This document shows positions 1 through 9,788 of a DNA stretch of 23,311 nucleotides, piece after piece; the first letter of the stretch is position 1, and every line of letters starts with the position of its first letter. The notes under the pieces were generated by a model. That model did no database searches, was not told the DNA's origin, and was given only the letters and a program-made list of their open reading frames with translations. The DNA comes from Saccoglossus kowalevskii. Taxonomy: Eukaryota; Hemichordata; Enteropneusta; Harrimaniidae. Made by a program: the position numbers and the translations under genes. The DNA lies in the NCBI RefSeq assembly GCF_000003605.2, contig NW_003156745.1, positions 215,904-239,214 of the forward strand, given 5' to 3'.

Positions 1-24
1 CGCACACACACAGGGCAAAACATA

Positions 25-59
25 AGTCCCCGTTTTCGGACTACGTTTGAACGGGGACT
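25..59. repeat. Short perfect hairpin, 10-bp arms
   Basis: The arms AGTCCCCGTT (25-34) and AACGGGGACT (50-59) are exact reverse complements around a 15-base loop. The arms are GC-rich in an AT-rich setting. It could be the end of a small foldback transposon cut by the window edge; no partner or target duplication can be seen. No function is assigned. Confidence 0.7.
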
Positions 60-2370
60 AAAAATATTCACCATAGAACAGATTCTTGTATAGTGATTGG
101 TCAATACATCACTTGGAGTTTGTTACAATAAATAATACTATACAGAACTTAATTATTAACTGACTGATAATGAAGTAAATTAAGGTAAAGAATAGAATGC
201 ACTATTTGTTTCCTTCACAGACCAATGAATTAAAAACCTAGGGAGTATCAATGCAACATCAAATTCCCTAAAACCAGTGAAATCGTATCTGTACGTTATC
301 CCCATACAAAATATAACCAACTACATGTGCAGGGCCGCCAAGAGGCATTGCATCACCCACCATAGTGATACCACTACTATGAAGTACGATATATTATTCC
401 TAGGTTTCTCATGTATTTTTTCAGACTCAGTCAATTATGCTATGCCTCTTGCTAAAGACATATGATATACGTGATCTCATAGATATATCAATATCGATGT
501 ACAAAATGGGGGCATTCTATCATTGTTTTATAGAACAGATATATCTTAACATCTCAAAATTTTGCTCAGTGACATATGGTGAAAAAAAGTATATAGTGTC
601 TTACAAAGTACTTTTTGGTACTTTTCTCTATGTATTAAAAAATTCACAATATTTTTAGTAGGTGTTTATCAAGGAAATGTGTTTTCCTTTTGTTCTATAG
701 AAGCCGCTGCTAAAATGGTATTATATGCATATTATTTTATCATTTTTCTCAAAAATCAGATTTACAGTGAACCAAAGCAGTTCACATACTATTGACTAAT
801 ACTAAAAGGAATAATTGTAGACAGATTTTGACACAAAATATTGCTAGTACCATATGCACTGAAATATGAACACATGTAAAAAAACACATTCTACCTCAAT
901 GTATGTATGCTTGTGGCTTTCTGGCCCCTCTACTTCTAGACTACTATCTGATGTTCATGTTTCATCTTCAATTTAGTTTATTTGCATTATAGTTTTTGGT
1001 CAATAAAATAATACTAGTAGCACATGTGCTCATGTAAACAACCAAGGTGTAATAACAGTCAAATAGTCATATTTTAATGATTCAGCTACAATAAATACAA
1101 GTGTTAGTTTGTGTGTTCTTTTACTCAAGATTTGCTTCTAATAGAGCAAATATAAGATAATGTCTTTTTCACCTCTTACAATTCGCAATGGATATGCAGT
1201 GTTTTTGTAAAGGGCAGTAAGCAGGAAATATTTACACAAGTTCCCCACATAATTTTGCTTAATGTACGTGTGCTATCTGCAATAAATAATACCAAACTTC
1301 CCTAAAGGTGATACCTTTAACACTGATACACATTAACACTGGGAAAGCTGCAAAAAGTTTACTCCACATGCTTTAAGGACAGCATATGTGCTATGGTTGT
1401 GTGAAGTACATAGCTGTGATGAAATTCCCATCTTTATAATTATAGAAGAAAACTATAATGATCTTGTATTAAGCTAGGGTTCACACCTTTCAATAGAAGT
1501 CTGGAAACTGAAGAAATTACCCGGCTTCCTCACTTTGAGAAAATTACAATATAAAAGTTGCGTTTTGACACGATGTGCTCTTGTAAGTTTTACAATACCT
1601 CATCTATTCCACTATGATGAATAGCCAGTCAATATTCATTCACTAATGGATCCTAGCAACTTTTGGAAAACGTGGTTAATAGACTTCAGCTGCAGTCTGT
1701 CTGGGACGCTATTCTAAATCAGATAGATCTATGGTTTTGTTTGTACATTGGATACTGTTATTCTTGTTTATTTTAAGAGTGATGTGTCAGAAAATGTTTT
1801 TTTTTTGTTGTTATTTTGTGATATGTTTCCAAGCTTTGCACTAAATAATAGTTTTATATTCCATATTTCCAAATAGGAAATGACCATCTATAATATACAT
1901 TCTACCTATCTGGTAAAACTTGAGAATTTACATATTTATCATAGTCAAAAATGGGGGGGGGGGCACTTGATATTTATTTTTTTAGGCAGGAAAACAAATC
2001 TCGCATTTTTGTAATTTAAAAATTAGGGGGTGGATAGTTTGAGAGATGGTGGATGTATACCTTACAGATAAATATATGTTTCTATGATAGAACTAACACA
2101 AGAGACACACTGACATTTGAATTGAAATGTAGTATCTTCATTGCAGATACACTTAACTCATGGCTATTTTGATGACCCAATACTTGCAATTTTTGTATTT
2201 TGATTTGATATCTGACTAACTTACGCTAAATTAAAAAGGGCTTTTAACCAAATTTTGTTGTTGATACAGCGGAGTCACTGCAACTTTCACAAAATTTTAT
2301 TGTTGATATATAATTATCAACTCATTAAAATTTCTATCAAACAAAATTAATGATGTAGACTTAAGTACTT
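60..2370. other. AT-rich stretch with no recognisable gene
   Basis: About 2.3 kb of AT-rich sequence. I see no transposon ends, tandem array or RNA gene. The only notable items are an 11-base G run at 1953-1963 and an acceptor-like pyrimidine tract ending in AG at about 220 whose downstream frames close quickly. Two similar words with TTTTRTTGTTGATA lie about 40 bases apart near 2255 and 2295. The small open frames at 277-658 overlap each other in different frames and look like chance. Confidence 0.6.
1953..1963 (+). repeat. G11 homopolymer run
   Basis: Eleven consecutive G residues in AT-rich sequence. It is probably a length-variable microsatellite and a site prone to sequencing error. A comparable G run occurs at 11051-11061. 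Confidence 0.9.
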
Positions 2371-2373
2371 TAA

Positions 2374-2658
2374 TTAAAGCAGTTCCTAAATGAGATTGCA
2401 TTGTCATTTCCCATTAACGAGTTGCCTCTTTCCGCAAAAGATTTTTCGTTACCATGTATTAAAGGAACTCCCATATAGTGAAACTGAATCTTAAGTTTTA
2501 TGTTACATCCTAGAAACGTTAAATTTCACACCATTAGAAATCACTTGAGGGTGATTACGAAATATCAAACAGAAAACTACTTGAAATTTTCAGGAGTGGT
2601 GAAATCTGAGAAAATTCACCTCGAAGAGGTTTACAGCATTGTACGACAGCTGTACTGA
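2374..2658 (+). CDS. Weak candidate terminal coding exon, unknown protein
   Basis: The frame is open for 94 codons from 2374 and ends at TGA 2656-2658; the first ATG inside it is at 2500. An acceptor-like signal (gaaattttcag) ends at 2593. If used, it would leave a 65-base last exon that starts with two carry-over bases and ends in EKIHLEEVYSIVRQLY-stop. That tail has a plausible helical composition (charged and hydrophobic residues alternate). Against it, purine-any-pyrimidine codons are not enriched over chance, open frames of this size are expected by luck at this base composition, and no polyadenylation signal follows closely. I do not recognise the protein and cannot point to upstream exons. 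Confidence 0.15.
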
Positions 2659-2822
2659 GTTGGCCAATGAGCATTGTAGAATCCGTGTTATGGCCTGGTT
2701 CTGGCATGGTATACAAGATCAAAGCACTCATAAGTCAGATTATGTGACAAATTGACTACAAATTAAGCTATGCGTATTCACAAAAACAATTTGATTGGCC
2801 AAAATCTCAGCCTTGGTATAAG

Positions 2823-3008
2823 GGCAAGAGTTTCTTAGGGCCCACACTCATAATCCTAACCTAATCCTAACCATGCCCCTCCAGAGCTTCTCCCCATTTC
2901 AATTGTATATATCCCTCTTACAGTCACATATCTGGAGAGACATATTGAAAAACATTGGGGCTGGATTGTTAGGGTTAGGGTGAGGGGGCCTTAAGGAACT
3001 TATTCTCC
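2823..3008. mobile_element. Foldback (MITE-like) element with telomere-like words
   Basis: The left arm (about 2823-2880) and right arm (about 2953-3008) are imperfect reverse complements of roughly 50 bases. Both carry related words: CCTAACCTAATCCTAACC on the left and TTAGGGTTAGGG on the right (2969-2980). About 75 bases of unrelated sequence separate them. This is the form of a small non-autonomous foldback element. No clear target duplication is visible. The TTAGGG words equal the animal telomere repeat, but two units inside an inverted repeat are more likely part of the element than a telomere relic. Confidence 0.5.
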
Positions 3009-3122
3009 AACTTCCTAGATAAAAAAATTTGTTATTTAATTCAACAAACTATTAACTACCGGTAGTTTAAATTATACTGAAAAAAATTAAATAATACCAA
3101 CATGTTAATTATGTACAAACAA

Positions 3123-3185
3123 CCCCCCCCCACCACCACCACCACCACCACCACCACCACCACCACTACCCACACACACACACAG
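3123..3185 (+). repeat. Compound microsatellite: C9, (CAC)n, (CA)n
   Basis: A run of nine C is followed by about twelve CAC/CCA triplets to 3165, then a short interruption and about eight CA dinucleotides. Three adjacent simple repeats in one tract suggest slippage-prone DNA that will differ in length between individuals. Confidence 0.95.
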
Positions 3186-3189
3186 ACCC

Positions 3190-4340
3190 AACAAACAAAA
3201 AATACTTGAAGTATACACTAGCAATTATTCAGGTGAACCAAAACAAGCAACATATCTGTTACATGGGTAAGGGTCAAGGGTCACTAGTTCTGGACAGACA
3301 GCATCAGAATGATGTAAATAAATATATACATCAGGACTTTATTAAAGTTAATGCATACATTATGATTGTAACCTCAGAATTTACATAAAATCATAATCAA
3401 GAAGTTTTCCCGACAGTAACTTACTTATATAGAGATATTCATGTAACTTAGTTTTTTGAGAGAAATGTTATAATATTGAAAAAAGAAATGAATAGGTCAG
3501 TGATCCAGTTTCTATGGTCATCGCATCAAAGCCATTTAATGATTTCCATGACATGTGCGAAGCTATAACTTGAAAAACAAAATCCATTGTTGTGAAGTTA
3601 CATTTCAAATTTAACCCTTTGAATGCCAATGTCAATTTTAGTCACATTTCGCAAAATAAATGGCAGATAATTGTTTTCAAACATTTTGAGTACGACTTGT
3701 AAAAAAAAAGGGAAATTAATGAAGAAATTATAGAAAAATATGTAAAATATGCAAATTGTCACACCAAATTCTAAATACTTTACACTTTTGGTTATTTATA
3801 TTGATATTATGTTAACAGATTTGTTGTCTTTCATTAACAGAAGAAAAAGTAGCCAGTTTAGTTAAATATTCAACAAAGGTATGCCAACCATTCCACGCAA
3901 ACTAATCATTGAACTTTTATTCTGATGTCCATAATGGTCAAGGGCCAATGACCTAAAAACAGCCAACCAGACACCCACCCACCCACACACAAAGAAAGGA
4001 GAGAAACCCACATTAATTAACACAAGACAGCCAATTCTGTACATTGAATTCTGAATTGATGTCAAAACAAAATGTCACACAAGTTGGTCCCACTGGGAAT
4101 ATTTAAATAAAATACAGTAACTGTTATGTTAAATACATCCACAGGGAAGTAAAAATTCACAGTTGAGAAGGGGAAGAACCAAAGCCATATAAAGTTTAAA
4201 ATTGCAGAACTGTGCAACCAATGATCTGTTTGATCCAGCACCCGGATGGCTAACAGGACAATATGACAATAGTTACAGTGCAGTAAACAATAAAAAATGA
4301 CCTAAAGATTGGTGTGCAGATTCAAAATTAATAGCATTTG
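3190..4340. other. AT-rich stretch, no gene seen
   Basis: Apart from the transposon-end match at 3611 and a short CCCA/CA tract at 3972-3990, nothing is recognisable. The open frames here (3206-3388 plus, 3862-4065 minus) have low-complexity or AT-driven composition, and the minus frame is partly a translation of the CCCA tract. Confidence 0.5.
3611..3640 (+). mobile_element. Solitary piggyBac-type transposon end
   Basis: TTAA at 3611-3614 is followed by CCCTTTGAATGCC. The published pattern for piggyBac-superfamily ends is a TTAA target site followed by a CCC-initial inverted repeat, often CCCTTTGNNTGCC. I find no matching inverted end followed by TTAA in the following kilobases, so this is a truncated copy, a copy whose other end has decayed, or a chance match. 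Confidence 0.4.
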
Positions 4341-4359
4341 AGTAAATGCAGAAATACAG

Positions 4360-5335
4360 ATGGTTAGACATGATGGTGAGTTGATTGCGTCGAAATCGCA
4401 AAATTGTTACGTTGTGGTGGCCAAGAATGATCAGACGATCGAGTTACAACTTACTGAAGACAGAGCCGAAAATAGTGGCGGCACTCGGGCTAAATACATA
4501 AAACTAAATACTTTCGTTTTATCACTATGTACGATGACGACAAGACAGACACATACGGAAGTGAACCAACACGTCATCTCAAAGGTACTGTTTACTGAAA
4601 GGCGGTAACTGTGCGTACGTGTTAGAAGACGACCAGTCAGATCGACCAATATTGCAGGCGCGGACATGGTGACCAAAGCAACCCCGTGAACAGCGACGAA
4701 CTAAACCAACGGCAACGCCAAAGCGCGTGTGGATTTACGGATATTTGCGGCGATCGGGACAGATCACGAGTATATTGGTTTAAGCAAGAGAAAGAAGGGA
4801 ATCGGGAAAGGCAATAACAACCTCGGCGAGTTGGTCGAAAATTATAATTGCTAGTCAGTGGACTGCTATTGGTCACTTAGTCGATCTTGGTGGCTGTTCC
4901 AATTTTCACGAAAAAAATGTTAAAAATACAATTAATCTACCTGTTATGCTGGTTTCTCCTTCTACTTAGTCTGTATAACAAATTTCACCAAGTGGTTTGT
5001 CTGAAAAGTAAGCAGTAGTGAAAATATGTGGCAACAAATAGGGTAAAAACGGCAAGACTGCCGCTTTCTGACGGTGAACACTAAAGTAGGCACAGTATCG
5101 AACCAGCTACTGCCGATGAAAAAACTCCAAGCTCGGGTAATCGCATGCGATTTACGCTCATTTGGATACTGTCTGAAAAAGCGTATCATTCTGACTATAA
5201 TTCTTACCAAAACTTAAGATTATTACCAAAAAAGACACGAACAAAGCCGATTTCTGGCAACAATAAATACAGCCAGTCGAAATGGCGGCCATACATCGAT
5301 GTCGATGATTACCCAGAATGCCTTGGATGAGCTCC
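4360..5335. promoter_or_regulatory. CpG-dense promoter-like block
   Basis: This kilobase has clearly more GC and CpG than its flanks, densest at about 4380-4830. It contains a CCAAT box (4645-4652), an inverted CCAAT box (4866-4874), a YY1-like AAATGGCGGCC (5280-5290) and, 20 bases later, ACCCAGAATGCC (5311-5322), which resembles the ZNF143/Staf core. These motifs are typical of metazoan core promoters. YY1 sites usually lie just downstream of the start in the sense direction, suggesting plus-strand initiation near 5270, but the ATG in the motif opens a frame of only eight codons. A plus-strand open frame at 4342-4608 shows some purine-any-pyrimidine codon bias and might be an exon. The transcript cannot be determined from sequence alone. 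Confidence 0.35.
5280..5322 (+). promoter_or_regulatory. YY1-like plus ZNF143-like motif pair
   Basis: AAATGGCGGCC matches the AANATGGCGGC core bound by YY1. The nearby ACCCAGAATGCC matches the CCCANNATGC part of the ZNF143/Staf site. Both are known from animal promoters near transcription starts. Their closeness at the edge of the CpG-dense block strengthens the promoter reading, but both are short matches. Confidence 0.35.
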
Positions 5336-5339
5336 TGTC

Positions 5340-6590
5340 AACAAAGAGTAGGGGCGTTTCACTAAATAACGCATATTTATTTTGTTATTATTTCCACTGT
5401 TTCGGATGTATTCTAAACACCAACACAATCGAAACATCGATTACACAATGAAAATGAGTATAACTAATGCAAATAATATATTTGGTAATTTATATAAAAA
5501 GACGACCCGTTTTAATCTAAGCATTACCTCCCTACCAGCATCATATGGTTTGATCCAATTTGACAATGAAATTTGATAATGCGTTTCCCAAATTTACGAA
5601 ATCTGTTGTGCGCTTGATGGTACCACAGACACTGCAATTGCCGTAGCTAAAGCATGTGGTCGAATTTACTAAGTTTATCGTATATATGAGATATCATATT
5701 AACGTCAGCATTTTGTTCAAACAATTGTCCTGGAGAAATATACATGATGCTGTGTATTTAACCAAATTGATTTTTTTTATTGCCACCAATTTTATCACCA
5801 TATCACAGTTTCGAAAGTCATTTTTAACATTGTATTGTTATCTGCTCCTGTCCATCAATTCATCACATATTACGCCATAGCCTGTTGTTAATCAGCGACG
5901 ATTTCACGATACAGGAAGATCGAAGCGTTGTTGGAATAGATTCATTGTCGTGTTTCGCTGCAATAGATATTGGACGTGTAGCCGATGACAAGCGGACGCT
6001 CAACTGGAGATGTCCAACTGACTGCGCACATACCATATATCTATGGGTCAGCGAACCTGGGCTTATTGTTTCATCAGTAATAAGCTGTAAGGGGGACTCT
6101 CTTTCCTCGCTTTCACTGCCACCACAAAAGACCCATTGTTACTGATTAATTAGCAGACAACGCAGCAAAGCGCCGAACATAGATCTATTCGATCCACGCG
6201 TGCCGTGAGGTTCGTCTACTGAGTGTAGGCCGCCACATCTGGCACTTGAGCACAATCAACAGCTTCTCTTTTTTTTGAGTCATGGTGTGATCCAGAAACG
6301 TGACAAAATGGCAAAAAATCCTAGACCCGTACATCGATCGGTTCTATGTCTGTCTAAACATCACTAGGAATCCTGATTCTGATCGCTACTAGTAAACTGT
6401 CCAAAATTCGGAGAAAAACTGCAAAAAGCGTTTTAAAAGCATGTCATCAAATCAAAAAAAAACTGAACGGCGCGACTTCGAGGGCATTCGACCCGACATA
6501 CGACCTAATATATATATATAGCATAGAAGTGTACAATTTTATCACGGGTTTTTGTTTCAAAACGAAACGAACAATATTTTATATTACGAC
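5340..6590. other. No gene identified; moderately GC-rich centre
   Basis: 5340-5880 is AT-rich and empty. 5885-6350 has more CpG than its flanks and an open plus frame from 5828 to 6145 (about 105 codons) that lacks an ATG near its start and has only weak codon bias. I could not choose between an exon, promoter sequence and chance. A short TA run lies at about 6509-6521. Confidence 0.35.
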
Positions 6591-6607
6591 GAGTGAGTTC
6601 TTACCTT

Positions 6608-6621
6608 GTTGCCATAGCAAT
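6608..6621. promoter_or_regulatory. RFX X-box-like palindrome
   Basis: GTTGCCATAGCAAT is close to the X-box consensus GTNRCCN(0-3)RGYAAC bound by RFX factors, with one terminal mismatch. A closely related word, GTTGCCATGGCAAT, occurs at 21684-21697. Recurrence with the same flanking TT suggests it may be part of a dispersed repeat and not an independent regulatory site. On the minus strand the same bases contain ATG and a donor-like GTAAGA (6606 downwards), which I consider coincidental. Confidence 0.3.
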
Positions 6622-6624
6622 CAA

Positions 6625-7395
6625 TCAATCATGTTGTAAAACTAATTTTTGTGCGAAATGTAGATTAGTGATGATTCTTTATTGTCTTGGTTTTGTTAAT
6701 TATGAGCAACATCACAAAATAAAATAAAACCACATTATGCTCTGATTTATGTATTGTGTGTCAAAGCGATCTGACCCAAATAAAACTAATTACTGTAAAG
6801 AGAAAGAAAAAGAACACTTTGAAATAATAATAAATTTACTTATCACGTTTCTTTTAAAATAATCTCCTGTGTTGCAACGTCTTACGGGAAGAATGTTTGC
6901 TGAACCAGGGGTGAGACCCGCACTAAAGGCCGGACGGGGGATCGCCGCTCTATGATGATCATCAGTATTGGCTCAAAGGGTGCTTTATCTGTTTACCACT
7001 GTGGGCCACGGAAGTTTGACAATAGGACGTTGAAAATACTGAATTCACAAATTCCACAGAGCGGATCATGCAAGGCATTTTGATATGTCAAAAAGGTCAA
7101 AATACAGGGAATCTTCAAACAATCGGAATTTCGGATTGAATTTCTCTATGGGAATCATATTATTACGACCTATTTAATCGTTATATTTTCTGATTGATTC
7201 ATTTACTTTAGTTTTCGGATGATTGTAATACTAGTAGTTGCGAAAACATGGGCAGTCGGAATCATCCATTAAAATATTACGAATTGATCAAATGAACTCC
7301 CGGATGTAGTGTGCCTTTTAAATACAGAGCAATATCTCTGGCCCTTGTTACCCGGTTGAGCAATACACCCAATCGCACCCTTAATGGTTCATTGC
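6625..7395. other. Stretch without recognisable gene
   Basis: AT-rich except for a GC-rich patch at about 6895-6960. I found no splice-bounded open frame, tandem repeat or inverted-repeat element. Confidence 0.5.
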
Positions 7396-7425
7396 ACAGG
7401 GTATGTCCGCAAAACATTACCCTGT
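7396..7425. repeat. Short hairpin, 8-bp perfect arms
   Basis: ACAGGGTA (7396-7403) and TACCCTGT (7418-7425) are exact reverse complements around a 14-base loop. Single and short, so it may be chance. Confidence 0.5.
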
Positions 7426-7558
7426 TTTGTGTTTGCTAGAGACCTCGAGGCACTCACAAAATTAAGTGGTGTCTGCCGCACGTACATTTTTTTTGTACTT
7501 TGTTTGGGAATGTTTGGTAAAAAAAAATGGTAAAAAACGCTATTTTTTTGGAACGAAA

Positions 7559-7643
7559 ATGGCATTTGTGGAAAAATGGCGTCAATCGAAACTACTTTTT
7601 AGTTTTTCAAAATCCGTCTCATTTTTTCCCATTTTGGGGCTAA
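7559..7643 (+). CDS. Candidate first coding exon, unknown protein (exon 1 of model)
   Basis: ATG at 7559 sits in a good initiation context (A at -3, G at +4). The frame runs 28 codons and reaches CTAA|GTAAGTG, a near-ideal splice donor, with one base carried over. The peptide begins MAFVEKWRQSK and continues with hydrophobic and Ser/Phe-rich residues (LLFSFSKSVSFFPILGL). It has basic residues, no acidic residue after Glu5, and could be a mitochondrial presequence or signal anchor. Its carry-over base fits the exon at 8396-8470. The frame is also open upstream to 7466, so the start is a choice based on context. The local sequence has many homopolymer T runs, which lowers trust in it. The protein is not recognised. 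Confidence 0.25.
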
Positions 7644-8395
7644 GTAAGTGACACAGACTCGGTCGTTACTCGGAGAAAGTGGCAGGCTACATAAAACCTA
7701 GAGAGTGGTCCCGATCGGTGTCCGAGTCTTCATCGTCCAAAATCTCAAATGTACAGCCGTCTTGGGGGAGGGGTAGTTTTCCTAAATAGTATTTACAGCT
7801 ATCTGTTAATTATTTCCGAAAAAACTCAGATATGTCACAGTACTTAAAATATTAGATTGAAAGCCGAGTGAAAATGAAGTAAACTTAGTCATTAGGAAAT
7901 TCGTTTTGTAAATTTTTCCATTTTGCGACGAACAGAAAAATGGTCCCAATGTTCTGTAACGGGTGCAACATAATATTGGTGCTAATTGTAGCATCGTTGG
8001 TAGATATAATTTGGTACTGTATGGGTGTTATTTACTATACTTCAGAATCACCGAGGTTTTTCACTTTAAGTTAAACAAAAAGCTAATCATTATATATAGT
8101 ATTGTGATCAACTTTTATTGAGAATGTGTGATTTCACTAAGTACTTCTCATGAATTTATCTTGCTCATTGAAGATACGCTATCCTCAGGGGCGGACATCC
8201 GGGCATTTTCACCTCCTAGCACCCCTCGCAGTGAAAACAAAGGCCAAAAACTCGTAGAAAACGGTGCTTTGGGGGTGATTGTTGAGACTCCTCTGAACAG
8301 TATAACAAGATTAGCCCTACGTGTGTAACATATATAACTTTGGTTGTTCAGGATTACTTCAAAGTTGAGTTTGTGTTGTTTTCTCGAATTTTCAG
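7644..8395 (+). other. Candidate intron 1 of the model; no other gene
   Basis: This 752-base stretch starts with GTAAGTG and ends with a TTTTCTCGAATTTTCAG acceptor. Its interior is AT-rich apart from 8186-8330. CAGGGGCGGA at 8186 resembles ends of some hAT transposons, and its GGGGCGGA core recurs inverted at 8452-8459, inside the next candidate exon. That pair has no target duplication, so I do not call an element. Confidence 0.25.
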
Positions 8396-8470
8396 CGACT
8401 CGACCGGCGTCCACAGGAGCGCTTAGCAACGTGGAACGTCTTGTGACGAAGCTCCGCCCCGAAGATACAA
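8396..8470 (+). CDS. Candidate internal coding exon, unknown protein (exon 2 of model)
   Basis: This is the best splice-bounded segment in the window. It lies between a pyrimidine-rich acceptor (TTTTCTCGAATTTTCAG) and an exact consensus donor (GTAAGT), is about 58% GC, and keeps one frame open while the other two contain stops. It starts with two carry-over bases and ends with one. The 24 full codons read TRPASTGALSNVERLV followed by TKLRPEDT, a plausible amphipathic helix (NVERLVTKLRPEDT). Joined to the exon at 7559 the phases match exactly. I do not recognise the family. It also contains a GC-box-like CTCCGCCCC (8451-8459), so promoter sequence is the main alternative. Confidence 0.35.
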
Positions 8471-8499
8471 GTAAGTCAGTTAGTTAGTTACCCAGGGTC

Positions 8500-8575
8500 A
8501 TGTCAGTAGGAGGTGGAGTATTCAGTATGCTGACGTCACAGTCTTCCAGTTTCGCGACAAACAACAACTTGCACG
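8500..8575 (+). CDS. Alternative candidate first exon, unknown protein
   Basis: ATG at 8500 opens 25 codons (MSVGGGVFSMLTSQSSSFAT, then NNNLH) and reaches CACG|GTGAGA, a good donor, with one base carried over. It is only 30 bases after the exon at 8396-8470, too close for an intron between them, so the two would be alternative starts or only one is real. Its phase also fits the candidate exon at 10681. A perfect CRE palindrome (8531-8538) lies within it, which supports a promoter-proximal location. The peptide is Ser/Asn/Gly-rich, as disordered N termini often are. Not recognised. Confidence 0.22.
8531..8538. promoter_or_regulatory. CRE palindrome TGACGTCA
   Basis: An exact full cAMP-response element (CREB/ATF site). 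It lies in the GC-rich patch at 8396-8580, near a GC box at 8451-8459. A second exact copy is at 9781-9788. Confidence 0.4.
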
Positions 8576-8899
8576 GTGAGAAAGAAACTATAGACATATG
8601 TTTGAACTGAGTAAAAAAAATATTAATGTACAAACAACTAGTACAGAACGATTACAATCTGATTGCGAGCACAGCATGCAATATTCACTGATTTTAAAAA
8701 TTCGATTTTCGAAAGTGAAGTGAGTACCATGTTAGCTCACTGTGTGTGTAAACATGATACGGATCAACTATGTTACGATATATCAATCATCAATCAATCA
8801 ATCAGCTTGATGCATGGCATTTTTATTCTAATAACTTGTTACATTTTACCTGAAATGTATTCACACTGTGTTCATTTCGCACTAGTAATGGAATCAATA

Positions 8900-9094
8900 T
8901 ACTGTAAAATGACTAATTTTCACTGGGTTTAAATTTCGCTGATTTACCATTTCAGGCATATTAAGTGGGTTTTAAATTCACGGTTTTATCGTTTAGATAA
9001 TGTGTTCTATTTTACATATTCACTGGGTTTTAATTTAGCGCATTTTCTAGTCAGCGAAATGAGCAAAATTAAAACCCAGTGAATAATTACAGTA
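8900..9094. mobile_element. 195-bp MITE with TACTGTAA/TTACAGTA ends
   Basis: The element starts TACTGTAA (8900) and ends TTACAGTA (9087-9094). Inside the termini the arms share the word TTCACTGGGTTTTAATTT: it is on the left at about 8919 with one base missing, again in the plus direction at about 9020, and inverted at 9064-9083, where the match is perfect over about 18 bases. The interior holds a further degenerate copy near 8966. The flanking TA fits a TA target duplication, as in Tc1/mariner-like MITEs. There is no coding capacity. It lies within intron 2 of the tentative gene model. Confidence 0.7.
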
Positions 9095-9154
9095 TTTAAT
9101 ATTGTTTATTTCATTTATACAAATGTGGACCACAAAATAGTGGTCTGTCTGAAT

Positions 9155-9404
9155 ATGCATTTAGACTATTAGTTAATATGCATTTAAACTATTAGTTAAT
9201 ATGCATTTAGACTATTAGTTAATATGCATTTAGACTATTAGTTAATATGCATTTAGACTATTAGTTAATATGCATTTAGACTATTAGTTAATATGCATTT
9301 AGACTATTAGTTAATATGCATTTAGACTATTAGCTAATATGCATTTAGACTATTAGTTAATATGCATTTAGACTATTAGTTAATATGCATTTAGACTATT
9401 AGTT
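9155..9404 (+). repeat. 23-bp satellite, 11 copies
   Basis: Units begin at 9155, 9178, 9201 and every 23 bases up to 9385; the last is cut to 20 bases. The unit is ATGCATTTAGACTATT followed by AGTTAAT. Only two substitutions are seen: G to A in the second unit (at 9187) and T to C in the eighth (AGCTAAT). Such uniformity implies recent expansion or strong homogenisation. Each junction forms TTAATATGCAT, which resembles POU/homeodomain sites, so the array is a cluster of eleven identical candidate binding sites. Function is not shown. Confidence 0.97.
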
Positions 9405-9780
9405 CGCTATCTACCATTGTCATTTTTTATACATTAACATAATGTAAACAACAATAATAACAACAACAAATAATTAATAACGTGTCTTGTGTTGCGCGTG
9501 TCCTTGGACTATATACTTTAGATACATATTTGTTGATATGCCAAGGGGAATCACAAATAAAACATGTTTGTGTCTTTTAGCTTCTTCTTGAAATGAATAA
9601 ACGGTATTTTTTTCAAATAAGTTTTACCAGTTTTCGAAGAAATTTGTAGAAGGAGGAATGTCCGAAGGAACAACACCATGCAGGCGGACGATGACACAAT
9701 CAAACAATCACATTACGTTCACTTCACCACAGTTAGGCTTACGGTGGAAGAAACGTGCTTACCCTTAATTACCGTTCTTT

Positions 9781-9788
9781 TGACGTCA
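9781..9788. promoter_or_regulatory. CRE palindrome TGACGTCA (second copy)
   Basis: An exact CREB/ATF palindrome. It is 80 bases upstream of the TTAA MITE and of an ETS-like CCCGGAAGT at 9857-9865, which abuts the MITE target site. Confidence 0.35.

Noticed and set aside
2147-2205. Acceptor-like CTTCATTGCAG followed by 18 open codons
   Set aside because: Too short, in AT-rich sequence, with no polyadenylation signal or upstream exon.
5828-6145. About 105-codon plus-strand open frame in a GC-richer patch
   Set aside because: No ATG near its start, no clear splice signals and only weak codon bias; could still be an exon.
6600-6625. Minus-strand ATG followed by a GTAAGA donor
   Set aside because: Would encode three residues; the ATG and donor are by-products of the X-box-like palindrome.
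8148-8429. 93-codon minus-strand open frame
   Set aside because: It lies opposite the better-supported exon at 8396-8470 and includes a repeat-like GGGGCGGA segment; no independent support.
8186-8459. GGGGCGGA inverted pair resembling hAT ends
   Set aside because: Only eight bases pair, no 8-bp duplication flanks them and one arm falls in a candidate exon.
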